In this document: one piece after another, positions 1-8,064 of the stretch
How the letters are laid out: every line of letters starts with the position of its first letter
Numbering within the stretch: position 1 is the stretch's first letter
NCBI GenBank assembly: GCA_002298885.1
Contig: DBMK01000109.1
Span: 1-11,262 of the forward strand
Direction of reading: 5' to 3'
Source: Anaerolineaceae bacterium UBA700
Lineage (GTDB): Bacteria; Chloroflexota; Anaerolineae; Anaerolineales; Anaerolineaceae
Length of the DNA stretch: 11,262 nt
Made by a program: the position numbers and the translations under genes
Notes under the pieces: generated by a model
Told to the model about the DNA's origin: nothing
Databases searched by the model: none
Seen by the model: the letters and a program-made list of their open reading frames with translations, nothing else

Positions 1-24
1 TTTATCCAGATAGTAGATATTTTT

Positions 25-2520
25 TTATCTGTCGGATTTGGGGAGGGGAGGGGCGGCGTAGGTGGTGGTGTAGACCTGGATGAAAACGTCAACCAGCAGC
101 GGGTCGAACTGGGTGCCTTTGCCGCGCTGGAGCTCTTCGATAGCCTCCGCCGGGGTAAAACTCTTTCGGTAAACGCGCTCGTCGATCATGGCGCTGAAGG
201 CGTCCACGATCGAAATGACCCGCGCTCCGAATGGAATCTCCTCCCCCTGCAGGCCGTCCGGATACCCGGAGCCGTTGTACCATTCCTGGTGGGCTTTGAT
301 GATCGGGGCAACATTGGCCAGCTTTTTGACCGGGGCGACGATGCGAGCGCCGATCTCGGGATGGCGCTTCATGGTGATCCATTCCTCATCGTCGAGCGGG
401 CCTTCTTTGCGCAAGATCTTGTCGGGGACGCCGATTTTACCGATGTCGTGCAGCAGAGCCGCCCAGCGCACGGCCTGGATGGTCTGGTCGCTGCAAGCCA
501 GCTCGCGGCAGATGCTCACCGCCAGGTCGGCAATATCCTGGCTGTGGTGCCCGGTGTAGGTGTCGCGGGCATCCATGGCGTTGGCCAGGGCCAAAACGGA
601 TTCGATAAACGAATTTTCGACCTGTTCGTGCATCAGGGCGCGCTGCAAGGCGCTGCCGGCCTGGTCTGCAATGGCCCCGATCAGACGCAACTTATCCGCG
701 TTGAAGGGTTCGCGGCTGTCCTTGCGCGCCTCGCCCAGCACGATCAGCCCGGCCACCTGGTCGCCTACGTTGAAGGGGTAGATGCATAGGTTGTTGGCCA
801 GGTCAAACATCAGCTCTCGGCGGGCATCGTCGTTGAGGTAGGGGTTATTCTTGTTGATAAGCACCGCTTTCCCCTGGTTCAATGCGGCGTGGTAATAGGG
901 CAGGGTGATACCGGGCTCGATCCGGCCCATCCCCAATTCGTTTCCGAGTTTGCGGATCGGGTAGACCGCTTTGCAGAAAAGCTGCCCGCGATCCACCTGT
1001 AGCAGGATACGGGCGAAAGTGACGTGGGCGCTCTTGATAAGGTTGCTGATGACCCGGTCCAACACCGAATCTACATCGTCCGAAATGACCAACTGGCGCG
1101 ACAGGTTGTACAGCACGTCCAGCTCGCCGCGGCGGGCCTGCTCGGCCGAATACAGGCGGGCGTTTTCAATGGCGATGGCCGTCTGGTTGACCAGCGTGGT
1201 CAGGGTCAACTGGTCGTCCTCGGAGTACGTCTCGCCGGAGAGCTTGGGGCCGGCGGTGAAAATGCCGACCAGCTCCCCTTTAACCTTCAGCGGGATCACC
1301 AGGTCGACCCCGATGTCCTCCAGGTTCTGACGTTCCCCGCTCCACAGGGCCCGAAACTGGGGTAGAATATCCAGGTCGTTCTTGGTGAGCGTGCGGTCGA
1401 GCTTGGACAGCGTCTTCACCACCGAATGGTCAATTTCGAGCATCGGGTTAGGGGCCTTGTCCTGCCCTTTGTAGGCCATTAACACCAGGTCGCCGCTTTC
1501 CTGGCCGCGGATGAAAAAGGCCGCCTTTTTGATGTGCAGGGTGGAAGTCACCTCCGCCAGGATCATTTGGGTCAGCTTCTGCAGGTCGAGGAAATAAGCC
1601 GCGGTCTGGCTGACGCGCTGGATCATCATGCTGGCGTCGTATTTTTCGCGGAAGAACAGGCGGTCGATCCAGGATTGGGTCGCCTTGCGCAGGGGTTCCA
1701 CGATGAGGGCCGAAACCACCGCCACAATCAGCGAGAATAGGAAGAACGGGAATTCGGCGCTGGATTTAAAGATGGACAGGGACAGGATTACGACCAAATA
1801 ATAGCTTGCGGCGATTAAAAATATGGGAATCGAATACAGCAGGCCTTTACGGATGACGATAGTGATATCCAGCAGGTGGTAGCGCAGGATGGCGAAGGTG
1901 ATCAACAGGGCCGAGACGATGTTGAAGACCACGTCGCCGGGATAAGAGCGCAGGAAGGTCAGGTTGGTAAGCGTGCCGGCAAAGATCACCAGGATGACCA
2001 GGATCAAGTAGCGGATGCGATTGCGGTAAGCCGAATCCTTGGTCTGCCGGTATTCTTTGATCAGGTCATACGCCGAAAATCCGATGAAGAACACCCAGGC
2101 CGTGCCGGCCATGTTGACCCCATAGCCGTACTCGTTGATCAGCATCCCATCCACCACGCTGGCGCTGGTGATGACCTGCCCGGTGACGTTCAAGTACTGC
2201 AGGACAATATAACTGAGCATGCCGAGGATCAGCCATACCCGGCGCTCGCGCAGCAGGAAGCTCTGGACGAAGCCAAAAAAGGCCAGCGGCATGGCCATGG
2301 AGCCGACCACCAGGACGCGGTTCCACAGCAGGGTGTCGAACGGGCCCAGGTCGGAAAAGATCATGAAAGCCGAGAAACTCCAGATGATCATCGATAGGAG
2401 ATACAGGCCAAAAAACAACTTCAGCCTTCGACGAACATCTTGCCGGACAATAATTAATAATAGAGCGCTGTAATAAATCAACGCGACAAATGAGATAATT
2501 GTCGTTACGTAAGTGATCAT
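25..2520 (-). CDS. Membrane-bound 7TM/GAF-GAF/HD-GYP cyclic-di-GMP phosphodiesterase
   Basis: An 831-aa predicted inner-membrane signalling protein that would hydrolyse c-di-GMP in the cytoplasm. Residues 1-275 hold about nine hydrophobic segments resembling the histidine-kinase N-terminal 7TM sensor plus two extra helices. Two GAF-like domains follow (about 310-457 and 463-630), then an HD-GYP domain (about 635-820). HD-GYP marks seen: YTGHHS (655-660), LLHDIGKIG with H691-D692, H720 in MKRHPEIG, H744, and GSGYPDGL with G752-Y753-P754. The usual HHE triplet reads HQE here (Q745), and the usual DAxDAM reads DAFSAM (D773, S776), so one metal ligand may be altered. There is no kinase or receiver domain. 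It lies downstream of the strong terminator at 2571-2641, so it is probably transcribed on its own. The ATG start lies next to the first transmembrane helix and aligns with the start of the paralogous cyclase. The Shine-Dalgarno is weak. Domain calls are firm; activity and ligand are inferred. Confidence 0.93.
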   Translation of the reverse strand: MITYVTTIISFVALIYYSALLLIIVRQDVRRRLKLFFGLYLLSMIIWSFSAFMIFSDLGPFDTLLWNRVLVVGSMAMPLAFFGFVQSFLLRERRVWLILGMLSYIVLQYLNVTGQVITSASVVDGMLINEYGYGVNMAGTAWVFFIGFSAYDLIKEYRQTKDSAYRNRIRYLILVILVIFAGTLTNLTFLRSYPGDVVFNIVSALLITFAILRYHLLDITIVIRKGLLYSIPIFLIAASYYLVVILSLSIFKSSAEFPFFLFSLIVAVVSALIVEPLRKATQSWIDRLFFREKYDASMMIQRVSQTAAYFLDLQKLTQMILAEVTSTLHIKKAAFFIRGQESGDLVLMAYKGQDKAPNPMLEIDHSVVKTLSKLDRTLTKNDLDILPQFRALWSGERQNLEDIGVDLVIPLKVKGELVGIFTAGPKLSGETYSEDDQLTLTTLVNQTAIAIENARLYSAEQARRGELDVLYNLSRQLVISDDVDSVLDRVISNLIKSAHVTFARILLQVDRGQLFCKAVYPIRKLGNELGMGRIEPGITLPYYHAALNQGKAVLINKNNPYLNDDARRELMFDLANNLCIYPFNVGDQVAGLIVLGEARKDSREPFNADKLRLIGAIADQAGSALQRALMHEQVENSFIESVLALANAMDARDTYTGHHSQDIADLAVSICRELACSDQTIQAVRWAALLHDIGKIGVPDKILRKEGPLDDEEWITMKRHPEIGARIVAPVKKLANVAPIIKAHQEWYNGSGYPDGLQGEEIPFGARVISIVDAFSAMIDERVYRKSFTPAEAIEELQRGKGTQFDPLLVDVFIQVYTTTYAAPPLPKSDR

Positions 2521-2545
2521 TCCGATGCTTTAGCGCCGACGCTTT

Positions 2546-2573
2546 CTATTATTAATTATGTTCCTTTTTTCAA
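2546..2573 (-). promoter_or_regulatory. Candidate weak promoter for the HD-GYP gene
   Basis: The 50 bp between the terminator hairpin and the HD-GYP start codon is AT-rich. On the minus strand TTGAAA (2573-2568) is followed after 16 bp by TAATAG (2551-2546). The -35-like box overlaps the T-tract of the preceding terminator. The -10 match is poor (3 of 6), so this is only a best guess; some promoter is expected here because the upstream operon is terminated. Confidence 0.2.
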
Positions 2574-2641
2574 AAAAAACAGGGGGATGCCAGATCGAAA
2601 TGCTCCCTCAAGACATTTCGACCCGGCACCCTCCCCCTGTT
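2571..2641 (-). terminator. Rho-independent terminator of the cyclase-methyltransferase-GH3 operon
   Basis: Read on the minus strand, ACAGGGGGA pairs with TCCCCCTGT (9 bp), then TGCC with GGCA, then TCGAAATG with CATTTCGA (8 bp). Small internal loops and an 11-nt apical loop separate these. The hairpin is followed directly by eight U residues (A-tract 2572-2579 on the plus strand). It begins about 14 nt after the GH3 stop codon. This is a textbook intrinsic terminator and separates the GH3 operon from the HD-GYP gene. Confidence 0.92.
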
Positions 2642-2655
2642 AGCGGAATCGGCCT

Positions 2656-4254
2656 CTAGTTTCTCTGATTGTCCAGGTCCAATAACAGAGAGATTACCTC
2701 ATCGGTCGGATTCATGTGAGGCGGTTTTAGGTGTGCAAGATCTGCGCCAGCCGCCTGTTTTTGCTGCATATAGGCCTGGAACGTGCCCGGGTTAAGCACG
2801 GTTACTTCCAGGGCGGGCTTTTCGATCATGGCTTCGTAGTCCGCATAGAAAGAATTCAAGCCCTTGAGTGATTCATGCACCTTCTTGCGGATGGTCTCCT
2901 GATCGATCGAACCGATCGGCTCCATGTAAAGGCGCAGGATCGGCTCGCCGCCTTCTTTTTCTTTGCGCATGGCCCATTCTTTATACGGGATGCCAGTGTT
3001 GTAGATGGCCTTCCAAACCATTTTCTCGTCGATCAATCCGGTGAACCCGGCCAGGTCGATGAAATCGTTCGAACGTCCGGCAAAGGACATCTGGGGAAGC
3101 TTGACGCCGGTCTCTTCGTCCTTTAAAACCGGGAATTCCATCAGGTCGTAGGTGCGGTAGCGCAGCAGCGGCTTGCCGTAAAAGTTTGTGATCACCAGCT
3201 CATATTTCTTTCCGGGGCGCACCTCGTTGAAGAGCACCGTCTGCGGGCGGTAGGCCGGGTTGCAGTGCCACTTATACCACTCTTCCTCCGGGATGAACTC
3301 GTAGAAGGCAGCGTCCGGGAAGAAGGTCATGTATTTCTTGTTCCAGGACTGGGTAGCAATCGCCCCTTCCTCGGTGGAGCCGTACTGCTCGTAGGGTTCG
3401 ACGCCCCAATAGTAAGTGATCTTTTCCTTATAGATCGCGGTGTCGGCGCCGCCGCAAGGCAGGGCCTTGATGTTCCACAGGTCCTTGGGGAGCATGGCCC
3501 GGTGCTCGAGCTTGCTGCGGACGAAGCCTCGCAGCAGCCGCATGAGGATCTTGGGGCGCAGCAGCTTGGCAGAAATCTTGGTATTGCTGGCGCCGCGGGC
3601 AAACTGCTCGCCCATCTTCACCAGCACCACAGACATGGAGCCGAGGATATCGATGCCGGTTTCGAGTCCCTTTTGAAAGCCAAATTCGATCCGCTCCTGG
3701 AACTCCATTTCTTCGGTGTTATCCAGGGCCGGCACAAACTGGAAGTTGAATTGGTCGGACAGAGCCCGGAGAGCCAGGCCGCTGATGTAGGGACGCGGCG
3801 GTGTATTGTACACCAGCACGTCGCCTTCCTTCAGGCGCACGTCGCCGCGCTGGCGGGCTGCGCCCAACAGGACACCCGACAACACCCGCTCGCCAAGCTT
3901 ACGGTAGGCCTGCTGGGTATACGGGACCCACTTATAGCTGCCCGACCGCCCGGAGGTGTGCGCCCAGATAAATTCGGCTTCGCGGGTCTGCCGGACGCGT
4001 TCCAGAATCTCGGCGTAGTCCTCGTAGCAGGTCACCGGAATGCTGGCGCGGAATTCGCTCAGGCTGTCGGGCACCCTCACCCCGAAGAAGGCGCGCCCGA
4101 CCTCGCTCTTTGCTATCAACTGGAGCTGCTCCATTAAAAGCCGCTCCTGGATGCGCATGAACTCATCCAGATCGAGGTCCAAAAAACCACAGTACTTCGT
4201 CCAAATTTGGCCTTTCAATCCCTGGCGTAAGAGATCCATTGCAGTGGTTGTCAT
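2656..4254 (-). CDS. GH3-family (ANL superfamily) acyl-adenylating enzyme, putative acyl-amido synthetase
   Basis: A 532-aa soluble protein of the GH3 auxin-responsive promoter family. Known family members adenylate a carboxylic acid with ATP and transfer the acyl group to an amine, often an amino acid; bacterial substrates are mostly unknown. Family marks: IPVTCYEDY near residue 72; ATP-binding motif I as HTSGRSGSYKWVP (99-111); motif II as EQYGSTEEGAIA (289-300); the GH3-typical FYEFIPEEE (317-325); motif III YRTYD (366-370); and a hinge region GRSNDFIDLAGF (393-404). Motif I departs from the usual TSGTSxG by an Arg after the first Gly. The length matches the family. The start is supported by GGAG (4262-4265) 7 nt upstream of the ATG. 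The gene begins 13 nt after the methyltransferase stop and its ribosome site sits in that gap, so co-translation from one mRNA is likely. Family assignment is confident; substrate is unknown. Confidence 0.88.
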   Translation of the reverse strand: MTTTAMDLLRQGLKGQIWTKYCGFLDLDLDEFMRIQERLLMEQLQLIAKSEVGRAFFGVRVPDSLSEFRASIPVTCYEDYAEILERVRQTREAEFIWAHTSGRSGSYKWVPYTQQAYRKLGERVLSGVLLGAARQRGDVRLKEGDVLVYNTPPRPYISGLALRALSDQFNFQFVPALDNTEEMEFQERIEFGFQKGLETGIDILGSMSVVLVKMGEQFARGASNTKISAKLLRPKILMRLLRGFVRSKLEHRAMLPKDLWNIKALPCGGADTAIYKEKITYYWGVEPYEQYGSTEEGAIATQSWNKKYMTFFPDAAFYEFIPEEEWYKWHCNPAYRPQTVLFNEVRPGKKYELVITNFYGKPLLRYRTYDLMEFPVLKDEETGVKLPQMSFAGRSNDFIDLAGFTGLIDEKMVWKAIYNTGIPYKEWAMRKEKEGGEPILRLYMEPIGSIDQETIRKKVHESLKGLNSFYADYEAMIEKPALEVTVLNPGTFQAYMQQKQAAGADLAHLKPPHMNPTDEVISLLLDLDNQRN

Positions 4255-4267
4255 AGATTTGCTCCGA

Positions 4268-4990
4268 TTAGCTAGACTTATGGGCCTGGATAACGAGTGG
4301 GTTGGGGAACCAGGCGTATCTCGAAGGTAGATTCATGATGGAAACGGCTTTGAAACCGCACCGCTCGAGTCTATCTTTCCATTCATCCCCCGAAAGGACG
4401 TTTGATAGTGCATCTGCTTCCGATTTAGCTCTTGCATAGCCCTCCTTTGGCAAGAAATATAAAAACGTAGCCAGGCGAATCAGGCGGTTGACCACCGGCT
4501 GGCGCCAGCTTGCCGCCCCGCCCACATCGGCGATGTTCAGCCTGCCCCCCGGTTTGAGAATGCGGAACATTTCGGCCAGCACTACCGGCACGTCGAGGTG
4601 GTGGGTAGCAAGGCCGCACACCACCGCGTCGAAATAGTTATTCTTGTACGGCATGGACATGGCCGAGGCGCAGGTCAGCTCGATAGCCAACGCCGGTCGG
4701 TTCGCCTGAATCTTCTTCTGCGCTTTGTGGAGCATGGCCTGGGTAATGTCCAGGCCGACCACCTTGCCGCCGGTCTTCCCTTTTTGCGCCAGCCGCAGTG
4801 GAATGACCCCGGTGCCGGTGGCCACGTCCAGCACCACATCATCCGGGCGGATGCCGCTCAGATCGATCAGGTTATCGATAAACCCCGTGTAGCTCCAGCC
4901 CCAGAATCGCTTGAGCTCGCCATCCACCACCTGCTCGTAGCGCGGGGAGAGCTCGGTAAACGCCTCGATAATGACCCGTTCTTCGCTCAT
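4268..4990 (-). CDS. Class I SAM-dependent methyltransferase (UbiE/MenG-like)
   Basis: A 240-aa cytoplasmic protein with the Rossmann-type methyltransferase core. SAM-binding motif I is VLDVATGTGV (53-62). An acidic strand end is at GLD81, followed by a motif like that of UbiE-type enzymes (FDAVVCGLATHHL, 120-132) and ILKPGGRLNIADV (144-156). The N-terminal FTELSPRYEQVV resembles the start of ubiquinone/menaquinone C-methyltransferases, but the C-terminus (from about 160) does not let me name a substrate, so no symbol is given. It is the middle gene of a three-gene run: 17 nt after the cyclase stop and 13 nt before the GH3 start. A weak AGGAA (5004-5000) lies about 10 nt before the ATG. It might modify the same small molecule as the GH3 enzyme, or be a quinone or lipid methyltransferase; the sequence does not decide. 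Confidence 0.9.
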   Translation of the reverse strand: MSEERVIIEAFTELSPRYEQVVDGELKRFWGWSYTGFIDNLIDLSGIRPDDVVLDVATGTGVIPLRLAQKGKTGGKVVGLDITQAMLHKAQKKIQANRPALAIELTCASAMSMPYKNNYFDAVVCGLATHHLDVPVVLAEMFRILKPGGRLNIADVGGAASWRQPVVNRLIRLATFLYFLPKEGYARAKSEADALSNVLSGDEWKDRLERCGFKAVSIMNLPSRYAWFPNPLVIQAHKSS

Positions 4991-5007
4991 TAAAAATGGT
5001 TCCTGTG

Positions 5008-7902
5008 TTATTCGACGCTCTCGTCGTAGATAAAGACGTTATTCCGGCCCCGGCGCTTGGCCTGGTACACGGCAAATTCGGCGTTGGCGATCAACTTTAC
5101 GAAATTAATGACGTCCTTCGATATACTGGCGGCCCCAATGGAGATGGTCACGCTGATCGGGCCAGCCGTGGTCGAGACAGGCATCTTGGCGATGTCCCGC
5201 CGTAGGCGTTCGGAAATGCGCTGGACGTCGAGTGGTCCGGCCTCCGGCAGAACCACGGCGAATTCCTCGCCGCCGTAGCGGCCCAGGATATCCACCTCGC
5301 GGATGTTGGACCGGCAGCGCTCGGCGACGACCCGCAGCACCTGGTCGCCAATGCTGTGGCCGAAATCCTCGTTGAGGCGCTTGAAGTGGTCCAGATCAAA
5401 CATAATCACCGATAGCGGGCGCTCGTAACGTTGGGCCCGGTTGAACTCGCGCTCGCCCAACAGGGCGAACTGGCTGCGATTGAAGGCGCCGGTTAGCTCG
5501 TCTTGAATGGCCAGCTTCTGGATATCGGCGTTTAGCTGCGCGTTTTGCAGCGCCAGGGCGGCCTGTCCGGCGAACACTTCCAGCAGCTCAGCGTGGTGAT
5601 TGCGGTAATAACCCGGTTCGAGGTGGGCCAGCGAAAAACAGGCGATCACTTTGCCTTTGATCAGCACCGGCGCGCCGACCCAGGAGCGGATCGGGACCGG
5701 ACTCTCGATCCAGCTTGCGTCGAAGGGCACCTCGGAGATAACCAGCGGCAGGGCGGCGTCGGCCATGTAATACATGTTGGGGGCTGGCGAAATGCTGAAC
5801 GAGGAAGTTTTTAGAAGCTGAGCTGTATCCGCATCGAGGGCGGCATGATAGCGGGTGCGGGCCACCCGGATAGCCTTGTTCTCGACCAGGAGGATATTTG
5901 CCACCGCGTAGGGCACCACGCGTCCCACCTGGTCCAGGATGAGGTCCAGGACGTGGTCGAAATCCAGGGTGGTGCTGAGCACAACGCCGATCTCGCGCAA
6001 GGCTTCCGCAAGCTGGCGCTGCTCGCGTTCCACCTTGAACAGGCGCGCATTCTCGATGATGAGGGCGGCGTGGCTGGCGAAATTCACCACCATATTGGCC
6101 TGCTCCTCCTCGGAATACACCCCGGGCCGGTTGCTGCTGAGGCTGAGGAATCCGCTGACCTTGCCGCGCGAGATCAACGGCACGCCCATCCAACTGCGTA
6201 CGCTCTTGGGGATGCCGAAGCTTTTGTAGGCGTGGTACGCCTGGAGGTCAGCGATCATCAGGGGCTGGTTGGACTGGAGGACTTCCATAAAAAGGTCGTC
6301 AGCCTCCACCAGGTATTCCTGCCCGATGACCGTTTCGGGATGGGGCAGGCCGTGCTGCGCCGCCCCGACGATGCGCTCCTGGTTGGCCAGGAAAATGCAA
6401 GCGTAATCGTACTCGATGATAGCGGCCAGGCTGGTCAGGATGTTATCCAGCACCTCTTCGAGGTCGATTTCAGATGTCAACTGGCGCAAGGCGCTTTGCA
6501 GCGCCTCGGCCTCGTTCCGGCGCCGGGATTCCGATTGGTACAGGCGGGCCGTCTCGATGGTATCCGCCATGCGCCCGGCCACAGTGGTGAGGGTGTGCAA
6601 CTCTTCCGTGGTGAGGGGGGCGCCGGAAAGCTTGGGCCCAACGCTGAGAATGCCGGCCAGCCTGGCCTTCACTGTCAGCGGGATGAACAGATCTGCCCCG
6701 AGCTGCGCCAATTGGTCAATCTCCTGTTTCCACAGTGATTTAAAATGGGGGTTGATGTCCAGTTCAAGCCGGGTGAGGGATGCATGGGCGCCTTTCAAGT
6801 ACTGCACCAGTGGGTGCTGTCCGGCAAGCTTGAGCGCCGCCGCAGGCACGCCCGATGCGGCGGTCAGGCAGAAATCGCCGCCCTCGCCCTGCTCCAAAAA
6901 GAGGCAGGCGTTCGCCAGGCGCAGGGTGGACGTGGCCTCGTTCAGGGTCCGCTGCACCAGCTCGTCCAGTGGCAAAGCCGAGCTGCGGAGCTGCTCCAGC
7001 CGCAGCAGCATCTGGTCCGATTCGTACTGCTCCTTGTAGAACGCCCGGTTTATCCAGGACTGCACTTTTTCCTGCAGCGGACGATAGACCAAAATGATGA
7101 CCACGGCCCCGACCACAGCCGTGTTCAAAAGCGTGTTGTCCGAGAATTTGCCCGAGATGGCCCCTACCAGGTAAATGGCCAGGAAGTAAATGGCGCAAAC
7201 CAGCAAGGTGGGGACCAGGTAATTCACCCCCCTGCGCACGAGCACCTTGAAATTGAAGCGATCCGCAAAGAAAGCGAAGGCCGCCACGCCGGCTGTAACC
7301 ACATTCAGACCGACGTTCACCGGGTAGACCCGCAGATCGGTGGCGTAGGAGAGGTAACCGGCGATGATGAGGGCAATCGCCAGGAAAAGGAATTGGATGC
7401 GCCGGCGCTCGCCCGCATCCTCGAGGGCGCGGTAGCGCTGGACGAGATGCAGGAGGGAATAGCCAAGGAAGAAGGCCCACACCGCATCCACCAGGGCGAT
7501 GCCCCAATTATAGGTGGTGGAAAGGGCGTTGCCGAATAATTGAGCCCCGCTCACCACCCACCCCAGGGCGTTCGTCGCCTGCACGACCGCAAAGATAAAA
7601 AAGCCGGGCCAGACCCAGCGCCGTGCGTTGTGATTGAGGAATTCCTGGATGCATTCGAAGAATGTGATCGGCATGGCGACCACGCCCAGGAACATGAAGC
7701 GGTTCCAAAAGAGAATGTCGGCCGTATCGGGGAAGGCGTACAGGGTAAAAGAGCCGAGGCTCCAGGCTATCAAGGAAATTATGTACAGCCCAAAATAAGG
7801 GCCGATCCTGCCGTCGGACCTGCGGTAAACGAAAACCCAAAACAACGCACAGTAAGAGACCAGTGCGATAAAGGAAATAATAGCTGGGGCGCTCGAATTC
7901 AT
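5008..7902 (-). CDS. Membrane-bound 7TM/GAF-GAF-GAF/GGDEF diguanylate cyclase
   Basis: A 964-aa predicted inner-membrane enzyme making c-di-GMP from two GTP. Residues 1-280 contain about nine hydrophobic segments homologous to those of the HD-GYP protein nearby. Three GAF-like domains follow at roughly 310-455, 475-630 and 645-790. The C-terminal GGDEF domain (about 797-960) has DELTGAFNR (801-809), FDLDHF (835-840), GHSIGD (848-853) and the catalytic GGEEF (877-881). An RxxD inhibitory I-site (REVD, 868-871) stands five residues before GGEEF, so product inhibition is likely. The ATG at 7902 is chosen because its N-terminus aligns with the HD-GYP paralogue (both run into IISF-ALxxY). A TTG 33 nt further upstream would add 11 polar residues and has no ribosome site; the chosen ATG also lacks a strong one. 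It is the first gene of an operon with the methyltransferase and GH3 genes. The signal sensed is unknown. Confidence 0.93.
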   Translation of the reverse strand: MNSSAPAIISFIALVSYCALFWVFVYRRSDGRIGPYFGLYIISLIAWSLGSFTLYAFPDTADILFWNRFMFLGVVAMPITFFECIQEFLNHNARRWVWPGFFIFAVVQATNALGWVVSGAQLFGNALSTTYNWGIALVDAVWAFFLGYSLLHLVQRYRALEDAGERRRIQFLFLAIALIIAGYLSYATDLRVYPVNVGLNVVTAGVAAFAFFADRFNFKVLVRRGVNYLVPTLLVCAIYFLAIYLVGAISGKFSDNTLLNTAVVGAVVIILVYRPLQEKVQSWINRAFYKEQYESDQMLLRLEQLRSSALPLDELVQRTLNEATSTLRLANACLFLEQGEGGDFCLTAASGVPAAALKLAGQHPLVQYLKGAHASLTRLELDINPHFKSLWKQEIDQLAQLGADLFIPLTVKARLAGILSVGPKLSGAPLTTEELHTLTTVAGRMADTIETARLYQSESRRRNEAEALQSALRQLTSEIDLEEVLDNILTSLAAIIEYDYACIFLANQERIVGAAQHGLPHPETVIGQEYLVEADDLFMEVLQSNQPLMIADLQAYHAYKSFGIPKSVRSWMGVPLISRGKVSGFLSLSSNRPGVYSEEEQANMVVNFASHAALIIENARLFKVEREQRQLAEALREIGVVLSTTLDFDHVLDLILDQVGRVVPYAVANILLVENKAIRVARTRYHAALDADTAQLLKTSSFSISPAPNMYYMADAALPLVISEVPFDASWIESPVPIRSWVGAPVLIKGKVIACFSLAHLEPGYYRNHHAELLEVFAGQAALALQNAQLNADIQKLAIQDELTGAFNRSQFALLGEREFNRAQRYERPLSVIMFDLDHFKRLNEDFGHSIGDQVLRVVAERCRSNIREVDILGRYGGEEFAVVLPEAGPLDVQRISERLRRDIAKMPVSTTAGPISVTISIGAASISKDVINFVKLIANAEFAVYQAKRRGRNNVFIYDESVE

Positions 7903-7959
7903 TTCGCTGCGGATAGCCCTGGACGGCGCAGACAATAAAAAAAGATGAATAAAAGAGGC

Positions 7960-7974
7960 GAAGCTGGTCGCTTC
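7960..7974. repeat. Short inverted repeat in the predicted cyclase leader
   Basis: GAAGC (7960-7964) and GCTTC (7970-7974) form a perfect 5-bp inverted repeat with a 5-nt spacer, 58 nt upstream of the cyclase ATG. It could be a leader hairpin or a small operator. It is short enough to be chance. Confidence 0.35.
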
Positions 7975-8064
7975 AGATTAAATATGAACCAAATATCAGT
8001 TTCTGGCTCGCTGACCTCCCCACCGAGGAATTTTGGCGCCCACCCAAATCTTGCAAACAAGGCA

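Noticed and set aside
7..31. CAGATA/TATCTG inverted repeat at the 3' end of the HD-GYP gene
   Set aside because: Only 6 bp with a 13-nt AT-rich loop and no U-tract visible before the window edge; not enough to call a terminator.
3265..4137. Plus-strand open frame of 290 codons inside the GH3 gene
   Set aside because: It is the antisense shadow of a clearly recognisable GH3 enzyme; its protein is low-complexity and rich in H, Q, G, L and A, with no domain or ribosome site.
5845..6738. Plus-strand open frame of 297 codons inside the cyclase gene
   Set aside because: Antisense to GAF domains with strong family motifs; a frame of this length is common in GC-rich DNA opposite a real gene.
25..7902. 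Reading the two large membrane proteins as histidine kinases
   Set aside because: The N-terminal 7TM region resembles kinase sensors, but neither protein has an H-box, an ATPase domain or a receiver; their C-termini are HD-GYP and GGDEF.
7903..7935. TTG start extending the cyclase by 11 residues
   Set aside because: No ribosome site, a rarer start codon, and the extension has no counterpart in the HD-GYP paralogue, whose start aligns with the ATG at 7902.
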